This document shows, one piece after another, positions 1 through 10,435 of a DNA stretch of 64,000 bases; position 1 is the stretch's first letter, and each line of letters begins with the position of its first letter. This DNA is from Pseudomonas piscis (GTDB lineage: Bacteria; Pseudomonadota; Gammaproteobacteria; Pseudomonadales; Pseudomonadaceae). The notes beneath the pieces were generated by a model, which was given only the letters and a program-made list of their open reading frames with translations, ran no database searches and was not told the DNA's origin. The stretch lies in the NCBI RefSeq assembly GCF_009380155.1, contig NZ_WHUV01000001.1, forward strand, positions 1,674,001 through 1,738,000, given 5' to 3'. The translations under genes were made by a program, and so were the position numbers.

Positions 1-801
1 ATCCGCGGGCAGCTCGAGCAGCAACGGATGGAGTGGCAGGCGCTGAGCGTGCGGCGCAAGGCGCTGCAGGAGCAGTTGCTGGCCGATGGTTATGACCTGG
101 ATGGGGTACTGGCGACCCTGGCGGCGGATGCCAGCGAGCCGGCCGCGGAAGAGGAACTGGAGCGGATTGCGGCGCGGATCCAGCGCCTGGGGGCGATCAA
201 CCTCGCGGCGATCGACGAATACCGCCAGCAGTCCGAGCGCAAGCGCTACCTGGATGCCCAGGATGCCGACCTGGTACAGGCCCTGGAAACCCTGGAAAAC
301 GTGATCCGCAAGATCGACAAGGAAACCCGGAATCGTTTCAAGGACACTTTCGACCAGATCAATGGTGGCCTTCAGGCATTGTTTCCAAAAGTTTTCGGTG
401 GCGGCAGCGCTTATTTGGAACTGACGGGCGAAGATCTACTCGATACAGGGGTGACGATCATGGCGCGCCCTCCGGGGAAGAAGAACAGCACCATTCATTT
501 GCTCTCCGGTGGAGAAAAGGCACTGACCGCACTGGCCCTGGTATTCGCCATCTTCAAGTTGAATCCGGCACCTTTCTGCATGCTCGACGAAGTTGACGCA
601 CCGCTGGATGACGCTAACGTTGGACGCTATGCAAAGCTGGTCAAGGAGATGTCGCAAACGGTGCAGTTCATCTATATCACCCACAATAAGATCGCCATGG
701 AAATGGCCGATCAATTGATGGGGGTGACGATGCACGAGCCCGGTTGTTCGCGCCTGGTGGCCGTGGACGTCGAAGAGGCCATGGCGATGGTGGACGCTTG
801 A
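1..801 (+). CDS. smc: Chromosome segregation protein SMC, C-terminal part (5' end outside window)
   Basis: The reading frame is open from base 1 and ends at 801, giving 266 residues of the C-terminal end. It contains the end of the coiled coil and the C-terminal ATPase half: the ABC signature LLSGGEKA (about 500-520) and the Walker B segment [13 protein letters not shown] (about 573-611), followed by ITHNK. SMC proteins are about 1,160 residues in Pseudomonas, so roughly the first three quarters lie upstream. It works as a dimer with ScpA/ScpB in chromosome compaction and segregation. zipA and ligA follow on the same strand, the order known from P. aeruginosa. Confidence 0.96.
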   Translation: MRGQLEQQRMEWQALSVRRKALQEQLLADGYDLDGVLATLAADASEPAAEEELERIAARIQRLGAINLAAIDEYRQQSERKRYLDAQDADLVQALETLENVIRKIDKETRNRFKDTFDQINGGLQALFPKVFGGGSAYLELTGEDLLDTGVTIMARPPGKKNSTIHLLSGGEKALTALALVFAIFKLNPAPFCMLDEVDAPLDDANVGRYAKLVKEMSQTVQFIYITHNKIAMEMADQLMGVTMHEPGCSRLVAVDVEEAMAMVDA

Positions 802-1058
802 ACCAGCGGGGTTGAGGGGGCTGTCGGGGGCAGCGCAGGAGGTTTTTCGCCATTGTCGGGCCAGCCAGGCGACATATTGGCCATAAGCGTTGCGACAGAC
901 GGTGTAAAGTTGCCTTTGGTCGTGCTAGTTTAATGTCAATTTTTTCTACGCGTGAGCAAAAGGCCATTCAGAACATAGAGTTGGCGCCACGTTTTAAAGC
1001 GGTTTGCAGATTGTAAGCCCCTTATTTTTCAGCATTTTTCATAGAGGCACGGGATTAC

Positions 1059-1913
1059 ATGGAAATCGGTCTGCGCGAGTGGCTGATCGTCATCGGCATT
1101 ATTGTCATCGCCGGTATTCTTTTTGATGGCTGGCGGCGTATGCGCGGCGGCAAGGGCAAGTTGAAGTTCCGTCTTGATCGAAGTCTTTCCAACTTGCCGG
1201 ATGAGGAAGGCAATGCCGAACTGCTGGGTCCGTCCCGGGTGCTGGACAACCACAAGGAGCCGCAACTGGATGAGCATGACTTGCCTTCGGTGAGCATGCC
1301 GGCCCGCGAGCCTCGGGAAAGTTCTTCGTCCAAGCGCGGCAAGCGTGGTAGCGAGCCGCAGCAGGGCGACCTCAACCTGGACCTGGATCTGGACAACGGT
1401 CCGAGCTTCAGCAGCCGTGACGATGATTTCCCGGCCGATGAAGGCAAGGCTGCCGGCTTCGGCGACAAGGACCAGCCCCAGGCCGAGGAAGTGCTGGTGA
1501 TCAGCGTGATCTGCCGTGATGCGGCGGGCTTCAAGGGGCCGGCACTGTTGCAGAACATCCTCGAGAGCGGCCTGCGTTTTGGCGAGATGGATATCTTCCA
1601 CCGCCACGAAAGCATGGCTGGCAACGGCGAAGTGCTGTTCTCCATGGCCAACGCGGTCAAGCCCGGGGTGTTCGACCTGGATGATATCGACCACTTCAGC
1701 ACCCCGGCCGTGAGCTTCTTCCTGGGCCTGCCGGGCCCGCGTCATCCGAAACAGGCTTTCGACGTAATGGTGGCCGCGGCGCGCAAGTTGTCCCAGGAGC
1801 TCAATGGCGAGCTAAAGGACGACCAGCGCAGCGTCCTGACCGCCCAGACCATCGAACACTACCGCCAGCGCATCGTCGAGTTCGAGCGCCGTGCCCTGAC
1901 CCAGAAGCGGTGA
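1059..1913 (+). CDS. zipA: Cell division protein ZipA
   Basis: This 284-residue protein begins with a single N-terminal membrane anchor (about residues 7-24, [15 protein letters not shown]) followed by basic residues. A charged, low-complexity linker (about 30-140) leads to a C-terminal ZipA domain that starts near [11 protein letters not shown] and contains FHRHES and [11 protein letters not shown]. ZipA tethers FtsZ protofilaments to the inner membrane at the divisome through that C-terminal domain. The ATG at 1059 is preceded by a GAGG-type ribosome site about 12 bases upstream. The gene lies between smc and ligA, its usual Pseudomonas position. Confidence 0.96.
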   Translation: MEIGLREWLIVIGIIVIAGILFDGWRRMRGGKGKLKFRLDRSLSNLPDEEGNAELLGPSRVLDNHKEPQLDEHDLPSVSMPAREPRESSSSKRGKRGSEPQQGDLNLDLDLDNGPSFSSRDDDFPADEGKAAGFGDKDQPQAEEVLVISVICRDAAGFKGPALLQNILESGLRFGEMDIFHRHESMAGNGEVLFSMANAVKPGVFDLDDIDHFSTPAVSFFLGLPGPRHPKQAFDVMVAAARKLSQELNGELKDDQRSVLTAQTIEHYRQRIVEFERRALTQKR

Positions 1914-1920
1914 CCCTCTG

Positions 1921-1980
1921 ATCGCTGGCCAGCGATTTCGCCGAAGCGGGATCTATCCTGTAGGAGTCGACTGGCCAGCC
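1921..1980. repeat. REP/BIME-like imperfect palindrome downstream of zipA
   Basis: The arms GCTGGCCAG (1924-1932) and CTGGCCAGC (1971-1979) are inverted. A compact palindrome, ATCGCTGGCCAGCGAT, lies at 1921-1936. The right part reads CTGTAGGAGTCGACTGGCC, resembling the Pseudomonas REP consensus (…GCTCCTACAG read in reverse). The 15-base core GGCCAGTCGACTCCT also occurs at 27,928-27,942, so this is probably a member of a dispersed REP family. Confidence 0.6.
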
Positions 1981-2003
1981 AAGCCTGAACACCATCTTCG
2001 ATC

Positions 2004-2025
2004 GAGCAGCCTAGGCTGCTCTTTT
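2004..2025 (+). terminator. Rho-independent terminator after zipA
   Basis: The 18-base perfect palindrome GAGCAGCCTAGGCTGCTC (2004-2021) is followed by TTTTGCTTT. It ends only about 20 bases before the ligA start, so ligA either has a promoter in that space or depends on read-through. Confidence 0.75.
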
Positions 2026-2034
2026 GCTTTATGA

Positions 2035-4416
<2,382 letters not shown>

Positions 4417-4514
4417 AGCGTGGGCCGGCCGGCGCGAGCCAGCGCCCGCCGGCCCTGCTTGGTGACACTCCAAGTGCTTGAAGCCCTTCGAGTTTTTTAT
4501 TCTGCAATGAGCGG

Positions 4515-4542
4515 TTGTATCTTCAACTCAGATAGGTACAAT
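4515..4542 (+). promoter_or_regulatory. Candidate sigma-70 promoter of the 4.5S RNA gene
   Basis: A -35-like TTGTAT (4515-4520) and a -10-like TACAAT (4537-4542) are separated by 16 bases. The predicted start falls about 25 bases before the SRP RNA, leaving a short 5' leader to be trimmed. Confidence 0.55.
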
Positions 4543-4574
4543 GGCGCGGCTCGCCATCAGGTGAGCGTCGTTAT

Positions 4575-4687
4575 GGTGGCCCCATCGGTCCCCCCGCAAC
4601 GATTACCCGTTAACCTGGTCAGGCCCGGAAGGGAGCAGCCACAGCGGGAACATTGTGTGCCGGGGTGTGGCTGGTGGGGCTGCCTCC
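4575..4687 (+). ncRNA. ffs: 4.5S RNA, small bacterial signal recognition particle RNA
   Basis: The conserved SRP RNA core is present: CCCGCAAC, then GGTCAGGCCCGGAAGGGAGCAG (4618-4639) with the GGAA tetraloop and asymmetric internal loops, then GTGTGCCGGGGTGTGGCTGG. The terminal arms GGTGGCCCCA (4575-4584) and TGGGGCTGCC (4675-4684) pair over ten positions with two G-U pairs. The RNA binds Ffh and targets membrane proteins co-translationally. The location after ligA and before dnaX matches P. aeruginosa. The exact ends are inferred from the terminal stem. Confidence 0.95.
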
Positions 4688-4704
4688 AATCATCTAGATG
4701 ATTG
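4687..4704. repeat. Perfect 18-base palindrome at the 3' end of the SRP RNA gene
   Basis: CAATCATCTAGATGATTG is fully self-complementary and abuts the mature SRP RNA. No T-tract follows it, so it is not a canonical terminator. It may be a processing or termination hairpin, or a scar at the left edge of the accessory block. The 205 bases up to the next gene hold only a short hairpin (CAGTTCG … CGAACTG, 4848-4866). Confidence 0.5.
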
Positions 4705-4909
4705 AGTCTCAACGAATTCCAAGGCTTTAGCGCGTGTTTGCCTTGTTTCGTATCTTTTCCAACCCTGCATACCCCTATCTTCGACTGCTCATCGTTGAGT
4801 CAAGTCGCAGGACTGCTTCGTTTCCATTTTAAAAGACCTCTCTGCGCCAGTTCGGAGAACGAACTGCGGAAGAATCAGCAACGGTCGCAGTTGTCCTTGG
4901 CATGGCGAC

Positions 4910-5965
4910 TCAGAGGCCGGGATCAAACAGCGATTTGCTGGAATCCAATGGTTTTCTGAGGTAGAGAGGAATGCCATCCAGTTTGCTGAAATCAGGTTTG
5001 AGCTTTTTACCTCCCTTGGGCGCAGGCGCTGCTGGCTTGGCCTCCGGAGCGGCGGCAGCCGGTCCTGTTGTACCTTCAAGACCGATCATGTGTTTGAGCT
5101 GGAGCAGGTTGGCCTGGGCGAGATTGTCATAGATCTTCGCGCAAGCGCTGTCCAATGATGGGGGCCGGCGTGCGCTGGGCAGGTTCGCATAGGCGTTGAG
5201 GCAGATGTAGAACAGGTCGTTGGTCCAGGTGGTCATTTCGGTAATGCGCTGGACCGCTTCGGCAATTGCCTGCACGTCTGCGGCAGGAAGAGTGGTGGCA
5301 GGCGCGGCACTCAGGGTTGCTGCGCTGGAGGTTTGCACCATTGCTTGCTGCGCTTGCTTGAGCTGGGCCTGCATGGCGTCGATATTGCCTTGCATGGTTT
5401 TGGCTTCTTCACTGCCAGCGGTCATTTTGGCCAATTTGTCCTGAGCGTCCTTGATCATCTTGCTCTGGTCGATCAGGTATTGGCTGTTGGCGGTCGAACT
5501 GGCGCTGGTCAGGGCCACGGCGGGGCCCTTGGCTACACCGGTGAGTTGCTCGATTGCAAGAATGGCGACGGTGTTGCGTTGGTTGCGGGTCATGTACATC
5601 TGATACATGTCGGCAGTTATCGCCCCATTGGCATAAGCCTGGCACACGGCAAACAGCTGGTCGCGCAGGAGCTGGATGGATTGGGTGCGCAGGCCAATAC
5701 TGGCTCCGGACTGCTGGTACGCGGCAGACAGCGCCGCGATATCTTCCTTGGACGCCGTGCCTGATGCTGCGAATGTCTTCAAGGCGTCGGGGCTGGGCTC
5801 GGGGCAGATGATCCGGACATCCTGAAGGACGTTGTTGACCAACTCCTTGCGCTCGATACCTGTTATGACTCGATCCTCTGCCTGGAGAGTCCGGGTCGAT
5901 AGGCGGGCGGTGGTGCAGCCCGACAACAAAGCCAGGCAAAGAGCTGCTGACAAGGCTCGTTTCAT
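4910..5965 (-). CDS. Uncharacterised lipoprotein
   Basis: This 351-residue protein has a clear lipoprotein signal: MKRALSAALCLALLSGC with the lipobox Cys at 17. The ORF runs 75 codons further upstream, but the ATG at 5965 has an AAGGGA ribosome site and begins the signal peptide, so it is chosen. After the signal come Ala/Thr/Gln-rich helical segments, a coiled-coil-like stretch (about 190-240, QSKMIKDAQDKLAKM … QAQLKQAQQAM), two scattered Cys pairs and an Ala/Pro-rich linker (about 315-330) before a basic C-terminus. I recognise no family. Base composition is slightly less GC-rich than the neighbouring core genes. An envelope role is inferred only from the lipobox. Confidence 0.8.
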   Translation of the reverse strand: MKRALSAALCLALLSGCTTARLSTRTLQAEDRVITGIERKELVNNVLQDVRIICPEPSPDALKTFAASGTASKEDIAALSAAYQQSGASIGLRTQSIQLLRDQLFAVCQAYANGAITADMYQMYMTRNQRNTVAILAIEQLTGVAKGPAVALTSASSTANSQYLIDQSKMIKDAQDKLAKMTAGSEEAKTMQGNIDAMQAQLKQAQQAMVQTSSAATLSAAPATTLPAADVQAIAEAVQRITEMTTWTNDLFYICLNAYANLPSARRPPSLDSACAKIYDNLAQANLLQLKHMIGLEGTTGPAAAAPEAKPAAPAPKGGKKLKPDFSKLDGIPLYLRKPLDSSKSLFDPGL

Positions 5966-6138
5966 CGAATTCCCTTCCGTTGGATCATGGTTTTTCATGT
6001 TCTGCCGGAGTCTAGATGCAGTCAGAAGATCGATATGGCGCTTCGCCATATTGCTGACGAGTGGCAAGTACCGAAGCACTCGCGAGGGTGTAGTAGTGCC
6101 CTGGATAATCGAAACGAACGCACATCCAAGGAGTGAAC

Positions 6139-6642
6139 ATGGCGTTGACCAGCAAGATTTCCCCCTACGACCCGCGATGGCCCCTGGCATTCGCCGCGGA
6201 GCGCGAGCGCATTGCGCCGGGTTTTGTCGGCGAGCTGCTGGACATTCATCACGTGGGCAGTACTGCGGTGGCCGGGCTTGCGGCCAAGCTGGAAATCGAT
6301 GTGCTGCTGGTGGTCGCGCAGCATCGGGACGAGGCGCTGCGCCAGGCTTTCATGGCGACCCTGGGTTATGTCCGGGGCAGCGACTTGTCTGCCGGGCATC
6401 ATTTCTATCGGCGGGACGTCGATGGGGTGCGGACCCACAAGGTGCATGTGTGCCTGGCGGGGCATGGGCAAATCCGGCGGATGCTGGGGTTTCGCGACCT
6501 GTTGCGCAGTGATCCGAACCTGCGCCAGCGCTATCAGGAACTGAAGCTGCAACTGGAAGCCAGTAACCGCGACGGTATCGGTGAGTATCTTGCACGCAAG
6601 GCGCCTTTCATTGATGCAGTGATGGAGAGCTGTCGATCGTGA
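6139..6642 (+). CDS. GrpB family protein (UPF0157 nucleotidyltransferase-like)
   Basis: The 167-residue protein carries hallmarks of the GrpB/UPF0157 family: an early YDPRWP, HVGSTAVAGLAAKLEIDVL (a polymerase-beta-like nucleotidyltransferase G-S motif with following D) and a late FRDLLRSDP. The biochemical role of the family is unsettled. The ATG at 6139 is preferred over the in-frame GTG at 6133 because AAGGAG (6128-6133) sits five bases before it. It is transcribed divergently from the lipoprotein gene with about 170 bases between them. Confidence 0.88.
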   Translation: MALTSKISPYDPRWPLAFAAERERIAPGFVGELLDIHHVGSTAVAGLAAKLEIDVLLVVAQHRDEALRQAFMATLGYVRGSDLSAGHHFYRRDVDGVRTHKVHVCLAGHGQIRRMLGFRDLLRSDPNLRQRYQELKLQLEASNRDGIGEYLARKAPFIDAVMESCRS

Positions 6643-6657
6643 CCGCTCCGGGCGCGC

Positions 6658-7524
6658 TCATGCGCCGAGTTTCTCGCGCAGCAACTGGGCGAAGGCATCC
6701 CGGGCGCGGTGCTGCTGCACGTCCTGATGCCAGACAAAACGGTTGTCCACCGGCGCCAGGTCATCGAAGCGTTGCACGGTCAGGGTCGAGGACTGCGCAT
6801 AGCGCTCCAGCACGCCTTCGGGGATCAGCGACACCCCCACACCCGCGCTGACGCAGCCGATGATGGTGCCCCAGCTGGCATAACCGGTGATCGGCAGGTT
6901 CAGGCCGTGCTTGCCGAGCCAGTTCTCCAGGGCGCGGCGATAGGGGCAACCGGCTGGCCACATGAACAGGTGCTGGCCTTGCAGGTCGCTGGCGCTGTGG
7001 ATCGGAGCGCTACCGGCACTGGAAATCAGCACCAGGGGTTCGTGGTAGAGCACGGTTTGCTGCAGTTTCGCCGGCAGGGTATCGATGGCCACCAGGGCGC
7101 CGTCGATGCGCTGGTGGCGCAATTCTTCGAAGAGTTGCGACCAGGTGCCGGTGACCAGTTCCACGCTGACTTGTGGGTAGCGCCGGTGATACTCGGCCAG
7201 CAGCGGGGGCAGGCGGCCGCCGGCGCAGGACTCGATCGAGCCCAGGCGCAGCAGGCCGCTGGGTTCGGCCTGGCTATCCACCGCGCGTCGGGCTTCATCC
7301 ACCAGGGCGAGGATGCGCTCGCTATAGCCGAGGAAGATTTCCCCGGCCGGGCTGATCCTCAGGCCGCGCCCGATGCGAGTGAACAAGGGAGTGCCCAGTT
7401 CGTTTTCCAGCTGCTTGAGGCGGTTGGTGATGTTGGACGGCACGCAGTACAGCTGCTCGGCCGCGCGAGCGATGCTGCCGAAGCGGGCCACGGCCTGCAC
7501 CATCTTCAATTGAGTCAGTTCCAT
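6658..7524 (-). CDS. LysR-family transcriptional regulator (PtrR/YneJ-like)
   Basis: The 288-residue protein has an N-terminal winged HTH (residues 1-60, FGSIARAAEQLYCVPSNITNRLKQLE) and a periplasmic-binding-protein-like effector domain (about 90-285). The sequence resembles E. coli YneJ/PtrR (VPSNxTxRxxQLExELG, FL.YS..ILALVDEAR), known from amine/succinate-semialdehyde metabolism. The effector here is unknown. It is divergent from the EamA transporter gene, so by the usual LysR logic it probably controls it from the 100-base gap, which contains the palindrome ATTGATCAAT. Confidence 0.9.
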   Translation of the reverse strand: MELTQLKMVQAVARFGSIARAAEQLYCVPSNITNRLKQLENELGTPLFTRIGRGLRISPAGEIFLGYSERILALVDEARRAVDSQAEPSGLLRLGSIESCAGGRLPPLLAEYHRRYPQVSVELVTGTWSQLFEELRHQRIDGALVAIDTLPAKLQQTVLYHEPLVLISSAGSAPIHSASDLQGQHLFMWPAGCPYRRALENWLGKHGLNLPITGYASWGTIIGCVSAGVGVSLIPEGVLERYAQSSTLTVQRFDDLAPVDNRFVWHQDVQQHRARDAFAQLLREKLGA

Positions 7525-7554
7525 CGTTCATTTCCAGTGAGCAATGGGCTCAGT

Positions 7555-7564
7555 ATTGATCAAT
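7555..7564. promoter_or_regulatory. Candidate LysR operator between the lysR and eamA genes
   Basis: The 10-base palindrome ATTGATCAAT lies in the 100-base divergent spacer. LysR proteins commonly bind T-N11-A palindromes in such spacers. The assignment rests on position and symmetry only. Confidence 0.35.
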
Positions 7565-7624
7565 TGTGGTGAGCTTTCGAGGGCGTGACACTGTAGTTCC
7601 CTACCTTGCCTGGAAGTTTGTCTC

Positions 7625-8548
7625 GTGAAGATCTCGCCCTCGCTGAAACTGGTTCTGGCCACGGCCATGGTCATCTTGTGCTGGGCCTATTCGCCGGTGG
7701 GCATCCATATCGGCCTTGAGGGCTACAGTCCCGGGCACCTGGCACTGCTGCGCTTTCTCATCGCTTCGGTATTCATGGTCGGCATTGCGCTGGTTGCAGG
7801 TATTTCCCTGCCGCGCTGGCGTGACATGCCCTGGTTGCTGGTGCTGGGGTTCTTCGCCATCGCCCTGCATCACGTCAGCCTCAACTACGGGCAGCAGGGT
7901 TTGAGTGCCGGCGCGTCCAGCGTGTTGGCGCAATCGGCACCGATCTTCAGCACCCTGATCGCGTTTTTCTGGCTCAAGGAGCCGGTCAGTGCCTGGCGCT
8001 GGAGTTGTGTGGCGCTGGGCCTGGTGGGCGCATTGCTGGTGGTGGCTGGTGATCGCGGCCTGGGTTCGATCCAGCCGCAGGGCTTGCTGGTGCTGCTGGC
8101 GGCTTTTTCCTGGGGGCTGTATTTCGTGCTGCAGCGGCGCTTTTCCGGGCGCCACGGGCTCTTGACCACCACTTGCTACATGGTCTGGGGCGGTACCTTG
8201 CTGTTGGCGGTGTATACCCCGGGCCTGGCCCAGACCGTTGTCCAGGCGCCCTTGCGGGTGAACCTGGCGGTGCTGTTGCTGGGGTTGTTTCCCAGCGCGC
8301 TGGCCTACCTGGCCTGGGCCTATGTGCTGGCGCGGGTCGAGGTCAGCCGGGCGTCGATCGCCATGTACCTGATCCCGCCGGTGGCCATGTTGTTGGCCGC
8401 GATCGTCTTGGGCGAGACGTTGCGCTCCGGGGTGGTGCTGGGGGCGGCGGTGGTGCTGGGCAGTGTGATGGCGATGCAGTTGGAGGGGCGCTGGCGCTGG
8501 AGCAAGAGCGCCAGTGCACGTGCCATGAACGACAAGGCCCCGGTTTGA
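7625..8548 (+). CDS. EamA/DMT family transporter
   Basis: This 307-residue hydrophobic protein has about ten membrane segments arranged as two EamA repeats (about 8-140 and 155-290), typical of drug/metabolite transporters such as amino-acid or metabolite exporters. Landmarks are WAYSPVGIHIGLEGYSPGHLALLRF and the second-repeat segment YLAWAYVLARVEVSRAS. The start is a GTG at 7625 with GGAAG about ten bases upstream. The substrate cannot be told from sequence. The divergent LysR gene is its likely regulator. Confidence 0.92.
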   Translation: MKISPSLKLVLATAMVILCWAYSPVGIHIGLEGYSPGHLALLRFLIASVFMVGIALVAGISLPRWRDMPWLLVLGFFAIALHHVSLNYGQQGLSAGASSVLAQSAPIFSTLIAFFWLKEPVSAWRWSCVALGLVGALLVVAGDRGLGSIQPQGLLVLLAAFSWGLYFVLQRRFSGRHGLLTTTCYMVWGGTLLLAVYTPGLAQTVVQAPLRVNLAVLLLGLFPSALAYLAWAYVLARVEVSRASIAMYLIPPVAMLLAAIVLGETLRSGVVLGAAVVLGSVMAMQLEGRWRWSKSASARAMNDKAPV

Positions 8549-8557
8549 CGGGGCCTT
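8534..8557. terminator. Hairpin between convergent eamA and DUF2167 genes
   Basis: AAGGCCCCG (8534-8542) pairs with CGGGGCCTT (8549-8557) and overlaps the eamA stop codon. No long T-tract follows on either side, so termination strength is uncertain. Confidence 0.55.
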
Positions 8558-8567
8558 GTGCAGTGGA

Positions 8568-9461
8568 TCAGCTTTTCTTCTTGAACAGTCGGCCGATGAA
8601 GGCGACGACGGCAAGCACGCCGATGACGATGAACTTCTTGCCGGCCAGGAGCAGGACCCCGAGCTTGGCGAACAGTCCGGCCTTACTGGCGATACCGCCG
8701 GCCACCAGGGCTGCCAGGCCATAGGTGGCCAGCTTGTCGGTGCTCGGGTTGTAGTCGGCGTAGCGGTTGCCGTCGGTGAAGTTGGTGAAGGCCAGCACCT
8801 TGGGAATCTCGCGCTTGATGGTGGGCAGGTCTTGCATGGAAGCGACCGCATTGAGTTCCAGCACGCCTTCACGGCCCAGCACGCGGATGCTGTAGTTCAG
8901 GGTGTTGCTTTCGGCGCCTTCGGCCTTGAGTTCGCGGGCCCAGTACATCTTGTGCGATTGCGCGTCATAGCTTGGCTGCTCGGCCCAGCCCAGCAGGTGA
9001 ATGGCGCTGTAGCCCTGTTCCTTGCGTTCTTTGTTGTCTTCCTCGTCCGCGGCCTGCATTTCTTTGAGCAGGTCCTGGTAGTCGATCTTCGCTGCATCGT
9101 CGTCGGAGATGTGGCCGTCGTTCTTGTAGCTGATGATCACTCCCCAGCCTTCGGCGGCCAGCGGGCTGACGGCGCTGGGCACGATCATGCCCAGGGTGGT
9201 GAAGCCGGGCGGGTTGCCCCAGCCTTCGGTCAGCAGCTTCTCGGTGTCCTTGGGAGTGAGGTAGTAGAACTCTTTGCTCAGGTCGAGGCTGGCGATGTCG
9301 CCAGGTAGCTTGATGTTGCCGTGGCGTGGCGAGAGCGAGGCGAGAAACTGTTCGGCAGTCTGGGTTTCGGCGTCCTTGGTGTCGGGCGTGTCGGCAGCGT
9401 TGGCCAAGAATGGGGTGGCGCAGAGCACGACCATGGCCATGAGGTGACGCAGGTACTTCAT
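8568..9461 (-). CDS. DUF2167 family membrane-associated protein
   Basis: The 297-residue protein has a cleavable signal peptide (MKYLRHLMAMVVLCATPFLA, probable cut after ANA) and a large exported domain with the DUF2167 pattern. Visible signatures are LTEGWGNPP…LGMIVP, LAAEGWGVIISYKNDGHISDDDA and LGWAEQPSYD. A C-terminal hydrophobic hairpin (about 245-290) ends in a basic tail. The family is widespread in Gammaproteobacteria and has no established function. It stands alone, convergent with eamA. Confidence 0.88.
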   Translation of the reverse strand: MKYLRHLMAMVVLCATPFLANAADTPDTKDAETQTAEQFLASLSPRHGNIKLPGDIASLDLSKEFYYLTPKDTEKLLTEGWGNPPGFTTLGMIVPSAVSPLAAEGWGVIISYKNDGHISDDDAAKIDYQDLLKEMQAADEEDNKERKEQGYSAIHLLGWAEQPSYDAQSHKMYWARELKAEGAESNTLNYSIRVLGREGVLELNAVASMQDLPTIKREIPKVLAFTNFTDGNRYADYNPSTDKLATYGLAALVAGGIASKAGLFAKLGVLLLAGKKFIVIGVLAVVAFIGRLFKKKS

Positions 9462-9571
9462 CGTATTCCCTTACATTTTGTGACAAGTGATAGGCGCGCA
9501 AGGATAGCGATGAGCCGCGTGCTGCTCAATGCAATGTTTCCATTTATTTCCGATGACTGGCAGAAGGGCAG

Positions 9572-9598
9572 CCCAAGGGCGGCGATTGCGCCCTTGGG
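9572..9598. terminator. Hairpin downstream of the VOC gene
   Basis: CCCAAGGGCG and CGCCCTTGGG form a ten-base stem between the DUF2167 promoter side and the end of the VOC gene. It lacks a T-tract on the minus strand, so it is a weak terminator candidate. Confidence 0.4.
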
Positions 9599-9609
9599 GG
9601 ATAAACGGA

Positions 9610-9981
9610 TCAGTTCGCGGTGAGGAACAGCACTCGCAGGCGGTGTCCGTCCGGGTCGAGGGCGAGCAGGGTGTAGCCGAAACCCGTCACGGTCGGCTCC
9701 TGGACGATGGGGATGCCCAGCGCCTGCCAGTGACGATGCAGTTCATCCACGGCTTCGCGGCTGTCCACGGCCCAGCCCAGTTCGCCACCGCCGGCCAGTA
9801 CCTGGGATTCGGGTCTGACGACCTGGCGGGACCAGAGCCCGAGCTTGATTCCCGAGTCGAGGATGAACAGGGTGAAATCCGCCGAAGCCTGCACCGGCGG
9901 TTTGTCCAGCAGCCGGCTGTAGAAGTCGGCGCTGGCGATGGGGCTATCCACGTAGAGCAAAAAATAGGTGTTGGTGATCAT
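9610..9981 (-). CDS. VOC (glyoxalase/bleomycin-resistance fold) family protein
   Basis: The 123-residue protein has the two-module VOC layout: ITNTYFLLYVDSPIASADFYSRLL at the start and FGYTLLALDPDGHRLRVLF at the end. Such proteins use a paired beta-alpha-beta-beta-beta fold as metal-dependent dioxygenases, isomerases or antibiotic-binding proteins; which applies here is unclear. Two ATG codons are adjacent. AGGAG is two bases from the first (9984) and five from the second, so the second is preferred. It lies downstream of the XRE gene but a terminator separates them. Confidence 0.88.
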   Translation of the reverse strand: MITNTYFLLYVDSPIASADFYSRLLDKPPVQASADFTLFILDSGIKLGLWSRQVVRPESQVLAGGGELGWAVDSREAVDELHRHWQALGIPIVQEPTVTGFGYTLLALDPDGHRLRVLFLTAN

Positions 9982-10063
9982 CATGACTCCTGGGGGGCTG
10001 GATTGGAGCGGCAGCTTATGCGCCGAGTCCGTCAGTTCCTGTCAGGAGTCGCAAGGTGAAAAA

Positions 10064-10099
10064 GAGACCTGCTCGCAAGGGGGGGCGAGCAGGCCTCTC
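10064..10099 (-). terminator. Rho-independent terminator after the XRE gene
   Basis: On the minus strand GAGAGGCCTGCTCGC pairs with GCGAGCAGGTCTC and is followed by TTTTT. It separates the XRE regulator from the VOC gene. Confidence 0.8.
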
Positions 10100-10120
10100 T
10101 TGGTTGATTGACTGCGGGGC

Positions 10121-10435
10121 TCAAGGCTTGGACAAGGCCTGGTCTACCGCTGCTATCAGCTTTCCCAGATCCTTCGGGGTGGCTTTGTGAATGACACCGA
10201 ACAAATAAGCCCGCTGTTCCTCTTCATCACCCAGATCGGCGAAGAAGGCTTTCAGCTTCACTCCCAGTACTTCGGCCAATAGAAATAGAGCTTCAACGCT
10301 GGGGGTGTAGGTGCCGGTTTCGAAGCGGCTGATGGTTTTGGGGTCAAAACCGGTTTTTTCACCTAGTTCAGCCTGAGTAAGCCCCGCTACCTTTCGATAG
10401 CGCTTGATGGCTGCACCCAAACTTGAAATTTGCAT
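10121..10435 (-). CDS. XRE-family helix-turn-helix transcriptional regulator
   Basis: The 104-residue protein has an N-terminal HTH_3 domain (about residues 5-62): LGAAIKRYRKVAGLTQAELGEKTGFDPKTISRFETG. The C-terminal 40 residues are of unknown function. The gene and its upstream region are clearly more AT-rich than the surrounding genes, suggesting recent acquisition or a regulatory region under different selection. No toxin partner is visible on either side, so a toxin-antitoxin role is not supported. The target is unknown; self-regulation is the default expectation. Confidence 0.88.
   Translation of the reverse strand: MQISSLGAAIKRYRKVAGLTQAELGEKTGFDPKTISRFETGTYTPSVEALFLLAEVLGVKLKAFFADLGDEEEQRAYLFGVIHKATPKDLGKLIAAVDQALSKP

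Noticed and set aside
4688-4909. tRNA or integrase attachment site next to the SRP RNA
   Set aside because: No cloverleaf could be folded, and no duplicate of the RNA end or integrase gene was found in the window.
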